From Mesorhizobium sp. B2-4-3 (GTDB taxonomy: Bacteria; Pseudomonadota; Alphaproteobacteria; Rhizobiales; Rhizobiaceae): a DNA stretch of 47,979 bases. The translations under genes and the position numbers were made by a program. Location: assembly GCF_006442815.1 (NCBI RefSeq), contig NZ_VFVL01000039.1, positions 1 through 47,979 of the forward strand, given 5' to 3'. The notes below the pieces were generated by a model that searched no databases, was not told the DNA's origin, and saw only the letters and a list, made by a program, of their open reading frames with translations. Of this stretch, positions 17,014 to 24,513 are shown in pieces (positions within the stretch are counted from its first letter, which is position 1; each line of letters opens with the position of its first letter).

Positions 17014-18438
17014 CTAGGCTGCGTGCTCGCCCGTAACGTTCAAATGGCTCTGCTGCAGCTCATCCAGCGTATAGGCGTGGATATAGTCGATCTTCATCTG
17101 GGCCGGCGTGACGAGATGGTCCGGCGGCACGCCGGCCTGGCCACCCACCGCGAGGTCGACGAGCATGTACATCGGCTTGTTCATGTCGGACGGCGTCGCC
17201 GCTTCGGCCACCTGCATCCCGTCATAGGTCCACACCAGCTTGTCCGGCGTCCACAGCAGGCCATAGGTATGGAAGCCGGCGGTGTCCATGACGTTCACCG
17301 TCGATCCCACCGTCGTGTGCTGGCCGGTCTCGTTGGTATGCGCGGTCATCAGCAGCGAATTCGGCTTCTGGCCATACATTTCCATCACGTCGAGTTCTGG
17401 CGGCCAGGAGCCGTCTTCCGGCAGCAGCCAGAAGGCCGGCCAGGCGCCGGCGTTTTCCGGCAGGTCGGCCTTCATTTCGAAATAGCCGTAGGTCTGCGAG
17501 AAGGTGTCATGCGTGGTCAGGATGCCGGATGTGTATTCGTAATTGTTGATCAGCGGCTTGATGTCGGCCGGCGCCTGCGCTGCGGTGATGGTGAGGACCC
17601 CGTTCTGCACGCTGAACGGATGCACCGAGCTGGTCGGGCCGTAATTGGCGTCGATGTACCACTGCAGCTCGCCATTGCGGGTGAGCGTGCTGCCGTTCGG
17701 CGCGCCCCACCAGAAATTGGTGTCCCAGGTGCCGCCCTGGGCATTATGAAGATTGAGGGTGTTGAATTCGTCGCTGAAGGACAGCGTCATGCCCGACTTG
17801 TCGATCGGCAGCTCGAACTGGTTAGGCTGGAATTTGTCGATCGTGGTGTTCTTGAATTCGAGGATCTCTCCCGATCCGAGGTTCAGCATCACATTGGGTC
17901 CCGCCTGGATCATGCTGTCGTGGATGGCAGCGAACGACGTGAACCCGTAGCCATCGAGGCGCACGGTATCGTTCGAGGCAAAATTGACGATCGAGTCGCT
18001 GCCATTACCCTTTGCGATGATGAAAGTATCGGCGCCGCCGCCGCCATCGATCAGGACATCGTTGCCCGCGCCGCCGTCCAGCGTCTGGCCGCCCCCCGTG
18101 GCGGTGATGATATTGTCCAGCGCATTGCCGAAGGCATAGTTATGGGCGTTGGTGACGACGAGGTTCTCGACATTGGTCGGCAGCGTGTAGCTCATCCATG
18201 TGTTGATCGTGTCGATCCCTTGTCCGGAGTACTCGTAAACCTTGTTCCCCGCCGAATAGAGGTAATAGATGTCGTCGCCGGCGCCGCCATACATGGTGAC
18301 GTTGACACCGCTGGCGGCCCAGATGGAGTCGTTGCCGCTGCTGCCGTTGAATGTCGGTCCGGACGTTGCCGAAAACCAATGATTGGAAGCCCCGCTATAA
18401 TAAAGAGGAACGCCTACCGCGTTGACGACGAAGCTCAT
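17014..18438 (-). CDS. Secreted family-16 endo-glycanase with N-terminal RTX repeats (ExsH-like)
   Basis: 474 residues with no Sec signal peptide. Residues ~30-200 carry calcium-binding RTX-type nonapeptides (GGAGDDIYY at 51, GGAGNDVLI at 122, GGGGADTFI at 132). Residues ~218-460 form a glycoside hydrolase family 16 domain with the catalytic motif ELDVME (E348 nucleophile, D350, E353 acid/base). The layout and length resemble ExsH of Sinorhizobium, which trims succinoglycan during its synthesis; the exact polysaccharide cut here is inference. It is the first gene of the operon with the type I exporter and adaptor, so secretion by that system is strongly suggested. In many RTX proteins the repeats are near the C-terminus; here they come first. 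Confidence 0.9.
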   Translation of the reverse strand: MSFVVNAVGVPLYYSGASNHWFSATSGPTFNGSSGNDSIWAASGVNVTMYGGAGDDIYYLYSAGNKVYEYSGQGIDTINTWMSYTLPTNVENLVVTNAHNYAFGNALDNIITATGGGQTLDGGAGNDVLIDGGGGADTFIIAKGNGSDSIVNFASNDTVRLDGYGFTSFAAIHDSMIQAGPNVMLNLGSGEILEFKNTTIDKFQPNQFELPIDKSGMTLSFSDEFNTLNLHNAQGGTWDTNFWWGAPNGSTLTRNGELQWYIDANYGPTSSVHPFSVQNGVLTITAAQAPADIKPLINNYEYTSGILTTHDTFSQTYGYFEMKADLPENAGAWPAFWLLPEDGSWPPELDVMEMYGQKPNSLLMTAHTNETGQHTTVGSTVNVMDTAGFHTYGLLWTPDKLVWTYDGMQVAEAATPSDMNKPMYMLVDLAVGGQAGVPPDHLVTPAQMKIDYIHAYTLDELQQSHLNVTGEHAA

Positions 18439-18729
18439 CGGACAATCCTTCCGCGCTGCCCCGCCCGGAGGTTCATTGCAGGTTCAAACGACCAATTCGA
18501 ACCAATTTGCAACGTGGACTATGGTTCCCGAAAACAAGCAATTAGTACAGAGAAAATTGCCAGTATTTTTATCGATATTTTGTGAAGATAGAATAAGTTG
18601 TATCTAATACAATCATGGCGTGAGTTATTCTTAATTTTACTTAATTTTGCAAGATTTTCTGCCAAAAGATTGTGCAGACAGCCGCGAATGGATGCATTTG
18701 TCGCAGCGGAGCCACAGGTGGTGGCCGAT
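18439..18729. other. Upstream region of the glycanase operon
   Basis: About 290 bases with no supported gene. The part from ~18540 to 18665 is markedly AT-rich and is the likely site of the promoter reading leftwards into the glycanase operon. I see no clear operator or terminator. Confidence 0.35.
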
Positions 18730-18945
18730 CTAGTCTAGACCTTTATGATTGGAGGGTCCGCTCACGCCTCGCCCATCGCGATCGACTCTTCGAACGCCAA
18801 GGGGCTGAGTGCGGCGTCGGTCCAGAACGCGCCTGCAAAACGATCCTGCCTTGCGAACGATGCCGGCCTGAAGCGCGGCGCTTGCGACGGCGCCACCCAG
18901 CAAGCCCGCGCCGCCGACGATGCCAAGCCTGATCGTAGCGCTCAT
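18730..18945 (-). pseudogene. Remnant of a pyrroline-5-carboxylate-reductase-like gene (5' end only)
   Basis: From the ATG at 18945, preceded by a good GGAGG seven bases upstream, the product begins MSATIRLGIVGGAGLLGGA and continues VASAALQAGIV. This is the N-terminal NAD(P)-binding motif of ProC-like reductases. After about 30 residues the similarity ends and the frame stops at 18730 (71 codons), whereas ProC proteins are ~270 residues. Another frame of the same strand gives GAFWTDAALSPLAFEESIAM and stops at 18762, so a deletion plus frameshift is possible. I read it as a truncated gene that kept its start signals. A small intact protein is the alternative. Confidence 0.45.
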
Positions 18946-19072
18946 GTCCCTGCCTCCATTGGAAGGCGGCACGGTAGCCGCGGGCCAGAAAATTTGACAG
19001 CCTCTGTCGGATCGGCCGTAGCCTGCCCGTCCTTGGGGCATCGATCAACGAAACCAGAGAGGATATCGAGAT

Positions 19073-19516
19073 ATGCCGAGCACCATCCACCTGCATCGCG
19101 TCCTGGCGACCAAGCCGGAAAAAGTCTACCGCGCATTCATCGAGGCCGATGCGCTGGCCAAGTGGCTGCCGCCGAATGGCTTCACCTGCACGGTGCATGA
19201 GTTCGAGGGCAAGGTCGGCGGCGCCTACAAGATGTCCTTCCGCAACTTCACCACCGGCGACAGCCACTCTTTCGGCGGCGAATTCGTCGAACTGGTTCCG
19301 GGCGAGCGCCTGCGCTACACCGACCGCTTCGACGATCCCAACCTGCCGGGTCAGATCGAGGTGACGGTGACCTTGAAGAAAGTGTTGGTCGGCACCGAGA
19401 TCAACATCACCCAGGCCGGCATCCCGGACGCCATCCCCGCCGAGGCCTGCTATCTCGGCTGGCAGGAATCGCTGCGCAACCTGGCCAAGCTCGTCGAGCC
19501 GGAGATCAACCAGTAA
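19073..19516 (+). CDS. SRPBCC/AHSA1-family protein
   Basis: 147 residues. The START/Bet v1-like fold is indicated by HRVLATKPEKVYRAFIEADALAKWLPPNGF at the start, the GGAYKMSF and GEFVELVPGERLRYTDRF strands, and the C-terminal helix GWQESLRNLAKLVE. Such proteins bind hydrophobic ligands or act as accessory factors; those of this bacterial subgroup are mostly uncharacterised. GAGAGGATA lies upstream of the ATG. It stands alone on the plus strand, divergent from the proC-like remnant. Confidence 0.85.
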   Translation: MPSTIHLHRVLATKPEKVYRAFIEADALAKWLPPNGFTCTVHEFEGKVGGAYKMSFRNFTTGDSHSFGGEFVELVPGERLRYTDRFDDPNLPGQIEVTVTLKKVLVGTEINITQAGIPDAIPAEACYLGWQESLRNLAKLVEPEINQ

Positions 19517-19603
19517 AATTGAGGGCATCGGCGGCCGGTGCAACGGCCGCCGCCTTACCCAAGGTAAGCAAAATTTCACCAAGCGCTGTTAAAATCCGCT
19601 TCC

Positions 19604-19834
19604 ATGGATCGCAACAAGAACAACGACCTGTTTGTCCTGATGGCCGCGCTCGCCGCCATCGCGATCTACAACATTGCCTGCGGCATCAAGACTGGCGAAG
19701 TCCGCGGCAAGTTGCATTGGGTCGCCCTCGCGGACGATCCGACTCGATTCTGGAACATCGTGGTCGGCAATTCGATTGTCCTGGTGGCGTCGATAGCCTT
19801 CTTGTGGGTGCTCAATTCCCGCAGGCCCGGATGA
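19604..19834 (+). CDS. Small two-helix membrane protein of unknown function
   Basis: 76 residues. Two hydrophobic segments are visible: FVLMAALAAIAIYNIACGI (about residues 10-28) and IVVGNSIVLVASIAFLWVL (52-70), with a polar loop between them, so it is probably an inner-membrane hairpin. No family is recognised. No strong ribosome binding site is seen, but codon use and the membrane pattern suggest a real gene. It follows the SRPBCC gene by 87 bases and converges on an SDR gene. Confidence 0.6.
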   Translation: MDRNKNNDLFVLMAALAAIAIYNIACGIKTGEVRGKLHWVALADDPTRFWNIVVGNSIVLVASIAFLWVLNSRRPG

Positions 19835-19871
19835 TCTGAGGCCGCGTCCTCTTTGCTTCACACCGCTCCTT

Positions 19872-20576
19872 TCACACTGCCCTTGTGATGCCGCCGTCGA
19901 CGCGGATGTTCTGGCCGGTGATGTAGGCGGCCCCCTCCGAGGCCAGGAACGAGATCGTCGCGGCGATCTCTTCCGACGTGCCGTAGCGCTTCATCGGCAC
20001 GCTGTCGCGACGCTCGTTCGTCGTCGGCAGGCTGTCGATCCAGCCGGGCAGCACATTGTTCATGCGGATGTTGTCCGCGGCATAGGTGTCGGCGAAGATC
20101 TTGGTGTAGGCGGCAAGCCCGGCGCGCGCCACGGCCGAGGTCGGGAACATCGCGCTCGGCTCGAACGCCCAGGCGGTCGAGATGTTGATGATGACGCCAC
20201 CCTTCTGCTTCTGCATCACCGGCGTCACCAGCCGGGTCGGGCGCACGGCGTTGAGGAAATAAGTGTCGATGCCCTTGTGCCAGTCCTCGTCGCTGATCTC
20301 GATGATCTGCGCGCGGGGTCCGTGGCCGGCGCTGTTGACCAGCACGTCGATGCGGCCCCAGCGTTCCAGCGCGCCGTCGGCAAGGCGCTTCAGGTCTTCG
20401 TTCGACTGGTTGGAGCCGGTGACGCCGAAGCCGCCGAACTCCTTGCCCAGCGCCTCGCCCTTGCCGGAGGAGGAGAGCACGCCGACCTTGAAGCCGTCCG
20501 CCGCCAGGCGCCTGGCCGCCGCAGCCCCCATGCCGCTGCCGCCCGCCGTCACCAGAGCTACTTTTTCAGCCGCCAT
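19872..20576 (-). CDS. SDR-family oxidoreductase with altered catalytic motif
   Basis: 234 residues from ATG 20576; upstream in-frame ATGs at 20588 and 20654 have poorer context. The Rossmann glycine motif is TAGGSGMG (residues 10-17), the NSAG motif is at 81-84, N109 is conserved, and the end is the usual YITGQNIRVDGG. The catalytic serine is S133 (NISTAW), but where YxxxK is expected the sequence is PTSAVARAGL, giving S147 and R151 instead of Tyr and Lys. It should bind NAD(P) but may not work as a normal dehydrogenase. It stands alone between a convergent small membrane gene and the repeat region. Confidence 0.82.
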   Translation of the reverse strand: MAAEKVALVTAGGSGMGAAAARRLAADGFKVGVLSSSGKGEALGKEFGGFGVTGSNQSNEDLKRLADGALERWGRIDVLVNSAGHGPRAQIIEISDEDWHKGIDTYFLNAVRPTRLVTPVMQKQKGGVIINISTAWAFEPSAMFPTSAVARAGLAAYTKIFADTYAADNIRMNNVLPGWIDSLPTTNERRDSVPMKRYGTSEEIAATISFLASEGAAYITGQNIRVDGGITRAV

Positions 20577-20689
20577 GTCCTGATCCATTCCTTGCTGAAA
20601 GCGCTCTGTTAGCACGAAGCAGTGCGGGGCACGAACCGGATTGGGTTGCGCCAAGGCGTTGGTGATTGGCGAAAGCGGCGAAGCGCCTA

Positions 20690-20950
20690 ATCTCCCCCCT
20701 TGTGGGGGAGATGCCCGGCAGGGCAGAGGGGGGCGCTGTCCCGCCGGCGTATCAGCACGTGGTTTCTCGATGCCCCGGCCGCTTCGTCATCCTTGGGATT
20801 GACCGGCTTGACCGAGGATCATACCGTGACCGTTGCCGAAGGGCGCAACTCTTTGCTCCGCCCTAGAATGACGACGCTCAAAGGTCTCATTCCTTCGCGC
20901 CCCCCTCTGTCCTGCCGGACATCTCCCCCACAAGGGGGGAGATTGGCGGT
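20690..20950. repeat. Mosaic intergenic repeat flanked by inverted CTCCCCC/GGGGGAG palindromes
   Basis: Left copy (~20690-20731) reads CTCCCCCCTTGTGGGGGAGA followed by TGCCCGGCAGGGCAGAGGGGGGCG. The right copy (~20897-20946) is its inverted form, GCCCCCCTCTGTCCTGCCGG followed by ACATCTCCCCCACAAGGGGGG. The ~165 bases between contain TCGTCATCCTTGGGATTGACC and CTAGAATGACGACG, which look like another intergenic repeat module. I recall similar modules scattered between genes in Mesorhizobium and relatives; that is memory, not a search. The region fills the 310 bases between the SDR and GFA genes, and the right copy is read through by the GFA gene. Confidence 0.7.
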
Positions 20951-21348
20951 TCCGTCGTCGCCTCCCTGCCTACCCACGCATGCCTTCTCTCCTCCCATGC
21001 AATGCGCGTCGGCTCCGGAAACGCCGGATCCGCGAAGCAGCCCACCGCCACCGCGATCGCGTCCGGCTTGCGCTCCGGCTCCCAGAAGACGCTGGAGCCG
21101 CACTCCGGGCAGAAATGGAACGTGACCGCATGGCCGCCGTCGGACAGGCGCCTGTAGGTGCTGGCGGTCCCTTCGGCCGTGACCGCCGAGCGCGCGAAGA
21201 ATGCGGCAATGCCGTAAGTGCTGCCGGTCCGCCTCTGGCACTCGAAGCAATGGCACAGCGCGACCAGCCGCGGCTCGCCGTCACAGGAGATCTTCAGTTG
21301 CCCGCAGGCACAGGATGCGGTTCGCATGGGCTGCCTCATGGTTGACAT
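20887..21348 (-). CDS. GFA-family (glutathione-dependent formaldehyde-activating-like) zinc protein
   Basis: 153 residues from ATG 21348; the frame is open to 21420 but the upstream codons look non-coding. The cysteine pattern of the family is complete: CACG (C13, C15), CHCFEC (C32, C34, C37) and FCPECG (C80, C83), which bind two zinc ions in Gfa. Despite the family name, many members have no shown formaldehyde activity, so the role is open. The last ~20 residues (PPISPLVGEMSGRTEGGAKE) are encoded by the intergenic repeat that begins at ~20940, so the original stop has been lost or replaced. Confidence 0.82.
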   Translation of the reverse strand: MSTMRQPMRTASCACGQLKISCDGEPRLVALCHCFECQRRTGSTYGIAAFFARSAVTAEGTASTYRRLSDGGHAVTFHFCPECGSSVFWEPERKPDAIAVAVGCFADPAFPEPTRIAWEERRHAWVGREATTEPPISPLVGEMSGRTEGGAKE

Positions 21349-21416
21349 GAATGCTTCGCGCGCCTCGCGGCGCCCGGCAATCGATATTTTCGGGGATTCG
21401 CAGCTCGCGCGCCGGC

Positions 21417-22655
21417 TCACACCCTAAAAGTGCTCATCACCGTCTTCGACGCGCGCGCGTAGCGGTCGGGCTTCACGTCGCCCGGCTTCAAGGGCACGCC
21501 CTTGCCGGCTGCCACCGCCGGCTCGTACCAGCCGCGCAGCGCCTGGTCGGCGGCGCAATAGCCCCAGTTCACGAGATCGACGGTCTCTTCGCTGCCCAGG
21601 AAATGCAGCGAGGTGCCGATATCGGCAGGCGCGGTGGCGGCGGTCTGCACGAAATTCGGCTCGGTCGCGTCCGGCTTGCTGGCGATCGACCAGAAGACGC
21701 CGCGCGCCGCCGCATAGTCGGGGCGCGTCGCGTCATTGGCCAGGCCGCGATCGTCGGCGTCCTTGGCTGCCTGGAAGCGCGCCACCAGATCTCGGCGCCG
21801 CAGCGAGCGCACCTGGTTGTCGGTGGTGTCGGCGACGCGTTTCAACTGCGAGAACCAGTTCCAGTAGCCGGCGTTCGAAGCCTGCCAGGGCGCGCCGGCA
21901 TCGCTCACCAGCAGCCAGCGGCAGCGCTTCAGCGCCGGCTCGATGCCGTGATTGTCGTAGACGCCGCCATCGGTGAGCAGGGCGCGGGAAGGCGGCACCG
22001 GCGCGCCGACGCTCGGGTCGAGCTTGTCGTTCTTCCACGCGAAGGGCGTGAGGTCGAGCCGCAGCGGCGACAGGAAAGGCGGGAAGGCCGAGGAGGCGGC
22101 AACCGCGAGAGCCACCGGCAGGTCGGCCTGGTAGGCGACGCCGATGCGGTAATCGGCGATGTAGCGCCGCGACAGCCTAAACAGCGAGCCGGTGCCGAGA
22201 TTGCTGGAGCAGAACACGAACCAGGGTTTTTCCGGCAGGCTCTTCAGCATCGGCCTCGATCCGGCGAATAGATATTTCTCGTAGCAGGCGGCGACTTCGC
22301 GCGCGGCGCTGGAAAACGGGTTGAACAGGCCCTTGAAGATCGACGGCGCGTCGAGGAAGACCTGCGAGAACTCCAGTGTCCTGTCGAGATAGATATCGAA
22401 ATTGGTGGCGACGCCGTTGGCGAAGGTGAAGCGCGGCCAAAGCACCGCCAGCAGCCCGGCGGCGATCGAGCCGCCCGAGACCGAGCTTACCATGTCGAGT
22501 TTCTGGAGCAGGCCCGCTTCATTGAGACGGCAGAGCGCGCCCGCGTGAAACAGCATGGCGCGATAGCCGCCGCCCGACAGGCAGAGGCCGAGATCGTAGC
22601 GCTCGGCCTTGCCGTCACCCGCGTCCGGTGCTGATCCGGCCGCAATCGGCTCCAT
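21417..22655 (-). CDS. Patatin-like phospholipase family protein
   Basis: 412 residues. The patatin fold is shown by the oxyanion motif LCLSGGGYRAMLFHAG (residues 24-39), the nucleophile elbow in SSVSGGS (S60) and the catalytic Asp in DGG (D229). The elbow has Ser in place of the first Gly of G-x-S-x-G, as in some cPLA2-like members. No signal peptide is seen; the protein is probably cytosolic or membrane-associated and hydrolyses acyl lipids. The ~200-residue C-terminal part is not recognised. It overlaps no neighbour and is transcribed alone, starting 132 bases from the lactonase gene's end. Confidence 0.87.
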   Translation of the reverse strand: MEPIAAGSAPDAGDGKAERYDLGLCLSGGGYRAMLFHAGALCRLNEAGLLQKLDMVSSVSGGSIAAGLLAVLWPRFTFANGVATNFDIYLDRTLEFSQVFLDAPSIFKGLFNPFSSAAREVAACYEKYLFAGSRPMLKSLPEKPWFVFCSSNLGTGSLFRLSRRYIADYRIGVAYQADLPVALAVAASSAFPPFLSPLRLDLTPFAWKNDKLDPSVGAPVPPSRALLTDGGVYDNHGIEPALKRCRWLLVSDAGAPWQASNAGYWNWFSQLKRVADTTDNQVRSLRRRDLVARFQAAKDADDRGLANDATRPDYAAARGVFWSIASKPDATEPNFVQTAATAPADIGTSLHFLGSEETVDLVNWGYCAADQALRGWYEPAVAAGKGVPLKPGDVKPDRYARASKTVMSTFRV

Positions 22656-22787
22656 CGCGGCCCCCTCTGCCTACGGCGTCCTCGAGCTTGACTTTGGTCA
22701 ATCCAACCCAGCGCCGACATTCTTGCAAGTGGGGGAACGCGTAACTTCACAGATTGGAAATCGGGCCACTTGCCGGCCGATGGGAGA

Positions 22788-23687
22788 CTATCCGAAGCGG
22801 TTGGCCGGCACGCCGCGCACGCCGGGCCTCAGCGCGAACAGGCCGCCTTCGGAGGGATTGGCGGCAAGATGCTCCGTGGTCATCGTGAAACGCGCGGAGG
22901 TCACGAACAGCGTGTCGAGACCTTCGCCGCCGAAGGCGCAGCTCGTCGGCCAGCTGCAGGGCAGCTCGACGATCCGATCCAGCCTGCCGTCGGGCGCGAT
23001 ACGGGCGAGGCAACTCCCGCCCACCACCCGGCAGTTCCAGACGTAACCCTCGGCGTCGAGACAGGAGCCGTCCGGCAGGCCGCGCTCGAAACCGGTGAAG
23101 AAGGGCAGTCGTTCGCCGAGCCGGTCCGCCTTCTCGTCCCACTCATAGCTGTAGAGCGCGTTCTTCATCGTGTCGGCGGTGACGAAGCGTCCGTCCGGCA
23201 GCCACGCCATCGTGTTGGTGATGCCGAAGCGGTCCTCGCTGAGGCGCCTCACATCGCCGCCTGGGCCGACCCGGTAAAGCCGGCCCTCGTCGCTTGCGAT
23301 GGCCAAGGGAGTGTCGTCCGGTCCGATATTGTTGGCCATCGTGCCGACCCAGAACGAGCCGTCCGGCGCCACCACGCCTTCGTTCAGCCTTGTGCTCGGC
23401 CGGTCGGCCTCGATCGTCGCGAGTGTCCGGAACGGCCCGCCGAAATCCCAGAGCGTAATCATCTTGCGCAATCCGACGACGGCGCCGCCATCGGCGCGCA
23501 GGCCGACCGAGGTGACGAGGTCGTCCGTCGGCCAGTTCTCATGCGCTCCGGTCGACGGGTCCAGCCTATAGATCCGGCGGCCGATGATATCGACCCAGAC
23601 CAGCCTGCCGCGGCGGTCATCCCACACCAGGCTCTCGCCGACCACGTCGCGCGCGTCGAAGATCAGGCCGGCTTCCGTTTCGCGCAT
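22788..23687 (-). CDS. SMP-30/gluconolactonase/LRE-family lactonase
   Basis: 299 residues from ATG 23687, chosen for the CTGGAGAAG upstream and because the protein then starts at the family's first beta-propeller blade; the longer open frame runs into the divergent regulator gene. Metal-ligand regions are visible: GESLVWDDRRGRLVWVDI (E18), RLNEGVVAPDGSFWVGTM (Asn ligand), ITNTMAWLPDGRFVT and GLPDGSCLDAEGYVWNC (Asp ligand). By family it opens sugar lactones such as glucono-, galactono- or arabinonolactone with a divalent metal in the cytosol. It is divergent from a FadR-type regulator and next to a sugar-acid dehydratase and sugar importer, which fits hydrolysis of the lactone made by a sugar dehydrogenase. 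Confidence 0.9.
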   Translation of the reverse strand: MRETEAGLIFDARDVVGESLVWDDRRGRLVWVDIIGRRIYRLDPSTGAHENWPTDDLVTSVGLRADGGAVVGLRKMITLWDFGGPFRTLATIEADRPSTRLNEGVVAPDGSFWVGTMANNIGPDDTPLAIASDEGRLYRVGPGGDVRRLSEDRFGITNTMAWLPDGRFVTADTMKNALYSYEWDEKADRLGERLPFFTGFERGLPDGSCLDAEGYVWNCRVVGGSCLARIAPDGRLDRIVELPCSWPTSCAFGGEGLDTLFVTSARFTMTTEHLAANPSEGGLFALRPGVRGVPANRFG

Positions 23688-23721
23688 GAGGCTTCTCCAG
23701 GGCAGAGTACCAGAAATCGGC

Positions 23722-23751
23722 TTGACATATATCTTTTGCATGAAATATGAG
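23722..23751 (+). promoter_or_regulatory. Likely promoter of the GntR gene and sugar operon
   Basis: A perfect -35 TTGACA at 23722-23727 is followed 18 bases later by TATGAG at 23746-23751 as a weak -10. Transcription would start near 23757, just before the operator at 23764. The -10 is only a partial match, so the exact start is uncertain. Confidence 0.5.
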
Positions 23752-23763
23752 CAATTGAATAAC

Positions 23764-23780
23764 AACCTGTCATACAGGTT
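23764..23780. promoter_or_regulatory. FadR-type operator, palindrome AACCTGT-CAT-ACAGGTT
   Basis: A perfect 7+3+7 palindrome containing the GT-N3-AC core recognised by FadR-subfamily GntR regulators. It lies 14 bases upstream of the gntR start and just downstream of the predicted promoter, a position suited to repression of its own operon. Confidence 0.7.
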
Positions 23781-23793
23781 TTGAGGGAGCGGC

Positions 23794-24513
23794 ATGCAGG
23801 AGCAGACAGATCCACCGGGCGAACCGAATCCCGGACTGGTCAGCACGGCGATCCAGGCGATCACCCAGCACATCCGTTCGGAAGGGCTGGCGCCGGGCGA
23901 TCCGCTGCCAAGCGAAGCCGCCATGACGCGCCAGCTCAACGTCTCCCGCACCGTCGTGCGCGAGGCCTTCCGCTCGCTGTCGGCGATGCGGCTGATCGAC
24001 ATGAGCGCCGGGCGCCGCGCCACCGTCGCCAAGCTCGATACCGGCGCCATGTCGATGGTCATCGAGCACGGCATCACCACCCAGCAGATCAGCGTCCAGC
24101 AGGTCTATGACGTCAGGCGCACCATCGAGATGCGCACGGTTGCGCTTGCCGCATTGCGCCGTACCGACCAGGAGGCCGAGGCGATTGCCCGGTCGGCACG
24201 GCTGATGCGCGAGAATTTCACGAACCCGGAAGCCGTCATGGAGCATGACATCGCCTTCCACGAGGCGATCGCGGCGGCCTCGCACAATCCGGTCTTTTCG
24301 CTGATCGTCACCGCCTTCAGCGGCGTCACGCGCCGCACATGGGTGATCGGCTGGCGGACCCGCTCCTCCGACGAGGCCCAGCTCAAGATGATCAAGGGTC
24401 ATGAGGACATCGCCGACGCCATCCTCAAGGGCGATCCGCGGCTGGCGGCCGAGCACATGGCCGAGCATTTCGACAAGAGCGTCAAGGCGCTGCTCGACGC
24501 GGGGATCGCCTGA
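23794..24513 (+). CDS. GntR-family (FadR subfamily) transcriptional regulator
   Basis: 239 residues. The N-terminal winged helix-turn-helix is plain: IQAITQHIRSEGLAPGDPLPSE, then MTRQLNVSRTVVREAFRSL (residues ~20-62). The C-terminal all-helical FCD effector domain starts near residue 95, with the metal-binding pattern EHDIAFHEAIAAASHNPVF and later GHEDIADAI and AAEHMAEHF supplying His residues. Such regulators are usually released from DNA by a sugar acid or similar carboxylate. Its stop overlaps the start of the dehydratase gene by one base (TGATG), so it is in the same operon, and a matching palindrome lies in its own leader. Confidence 0.9.
   Translation: MQEQTDPPGEPNPGLVSTAIQAITQHIRSEGLAPGDPLPSEAAMTRQLNVSRTVVREAFRSLSAMRLIDMSAGRRATVAKLDTGAMSMVIEHGITTQQISVQQVYDVRRTIEMRTVALAALRRTDQEAEAIARSARLMRENFTNPEAVMEHDIAFHEAIAAASHNPVFSLIVTAFSGVTRRTWVIGWRTRSSDEAQLKMIKGHEDIADAILKGDPRLAAEHMAEHFDKSVKALLDAGIA

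Noticed and set aside
15424..18585. A 1053-codon open frame on the plus strand antisense to the secretion operon
   Set aside because: It is rich in Arg, Gly and Asp, has no domain or signal, and mirrors the third-position GC of three well-supported minus-strand genes. Long antisense frames are expected at this GC content.
21349..21420. N-terminal extension of the GFA protein
   Set aside because: The 24 extra residues are basic and unlike the family; the ATG at 21348 gives the normal start before the first zinc cysteine.
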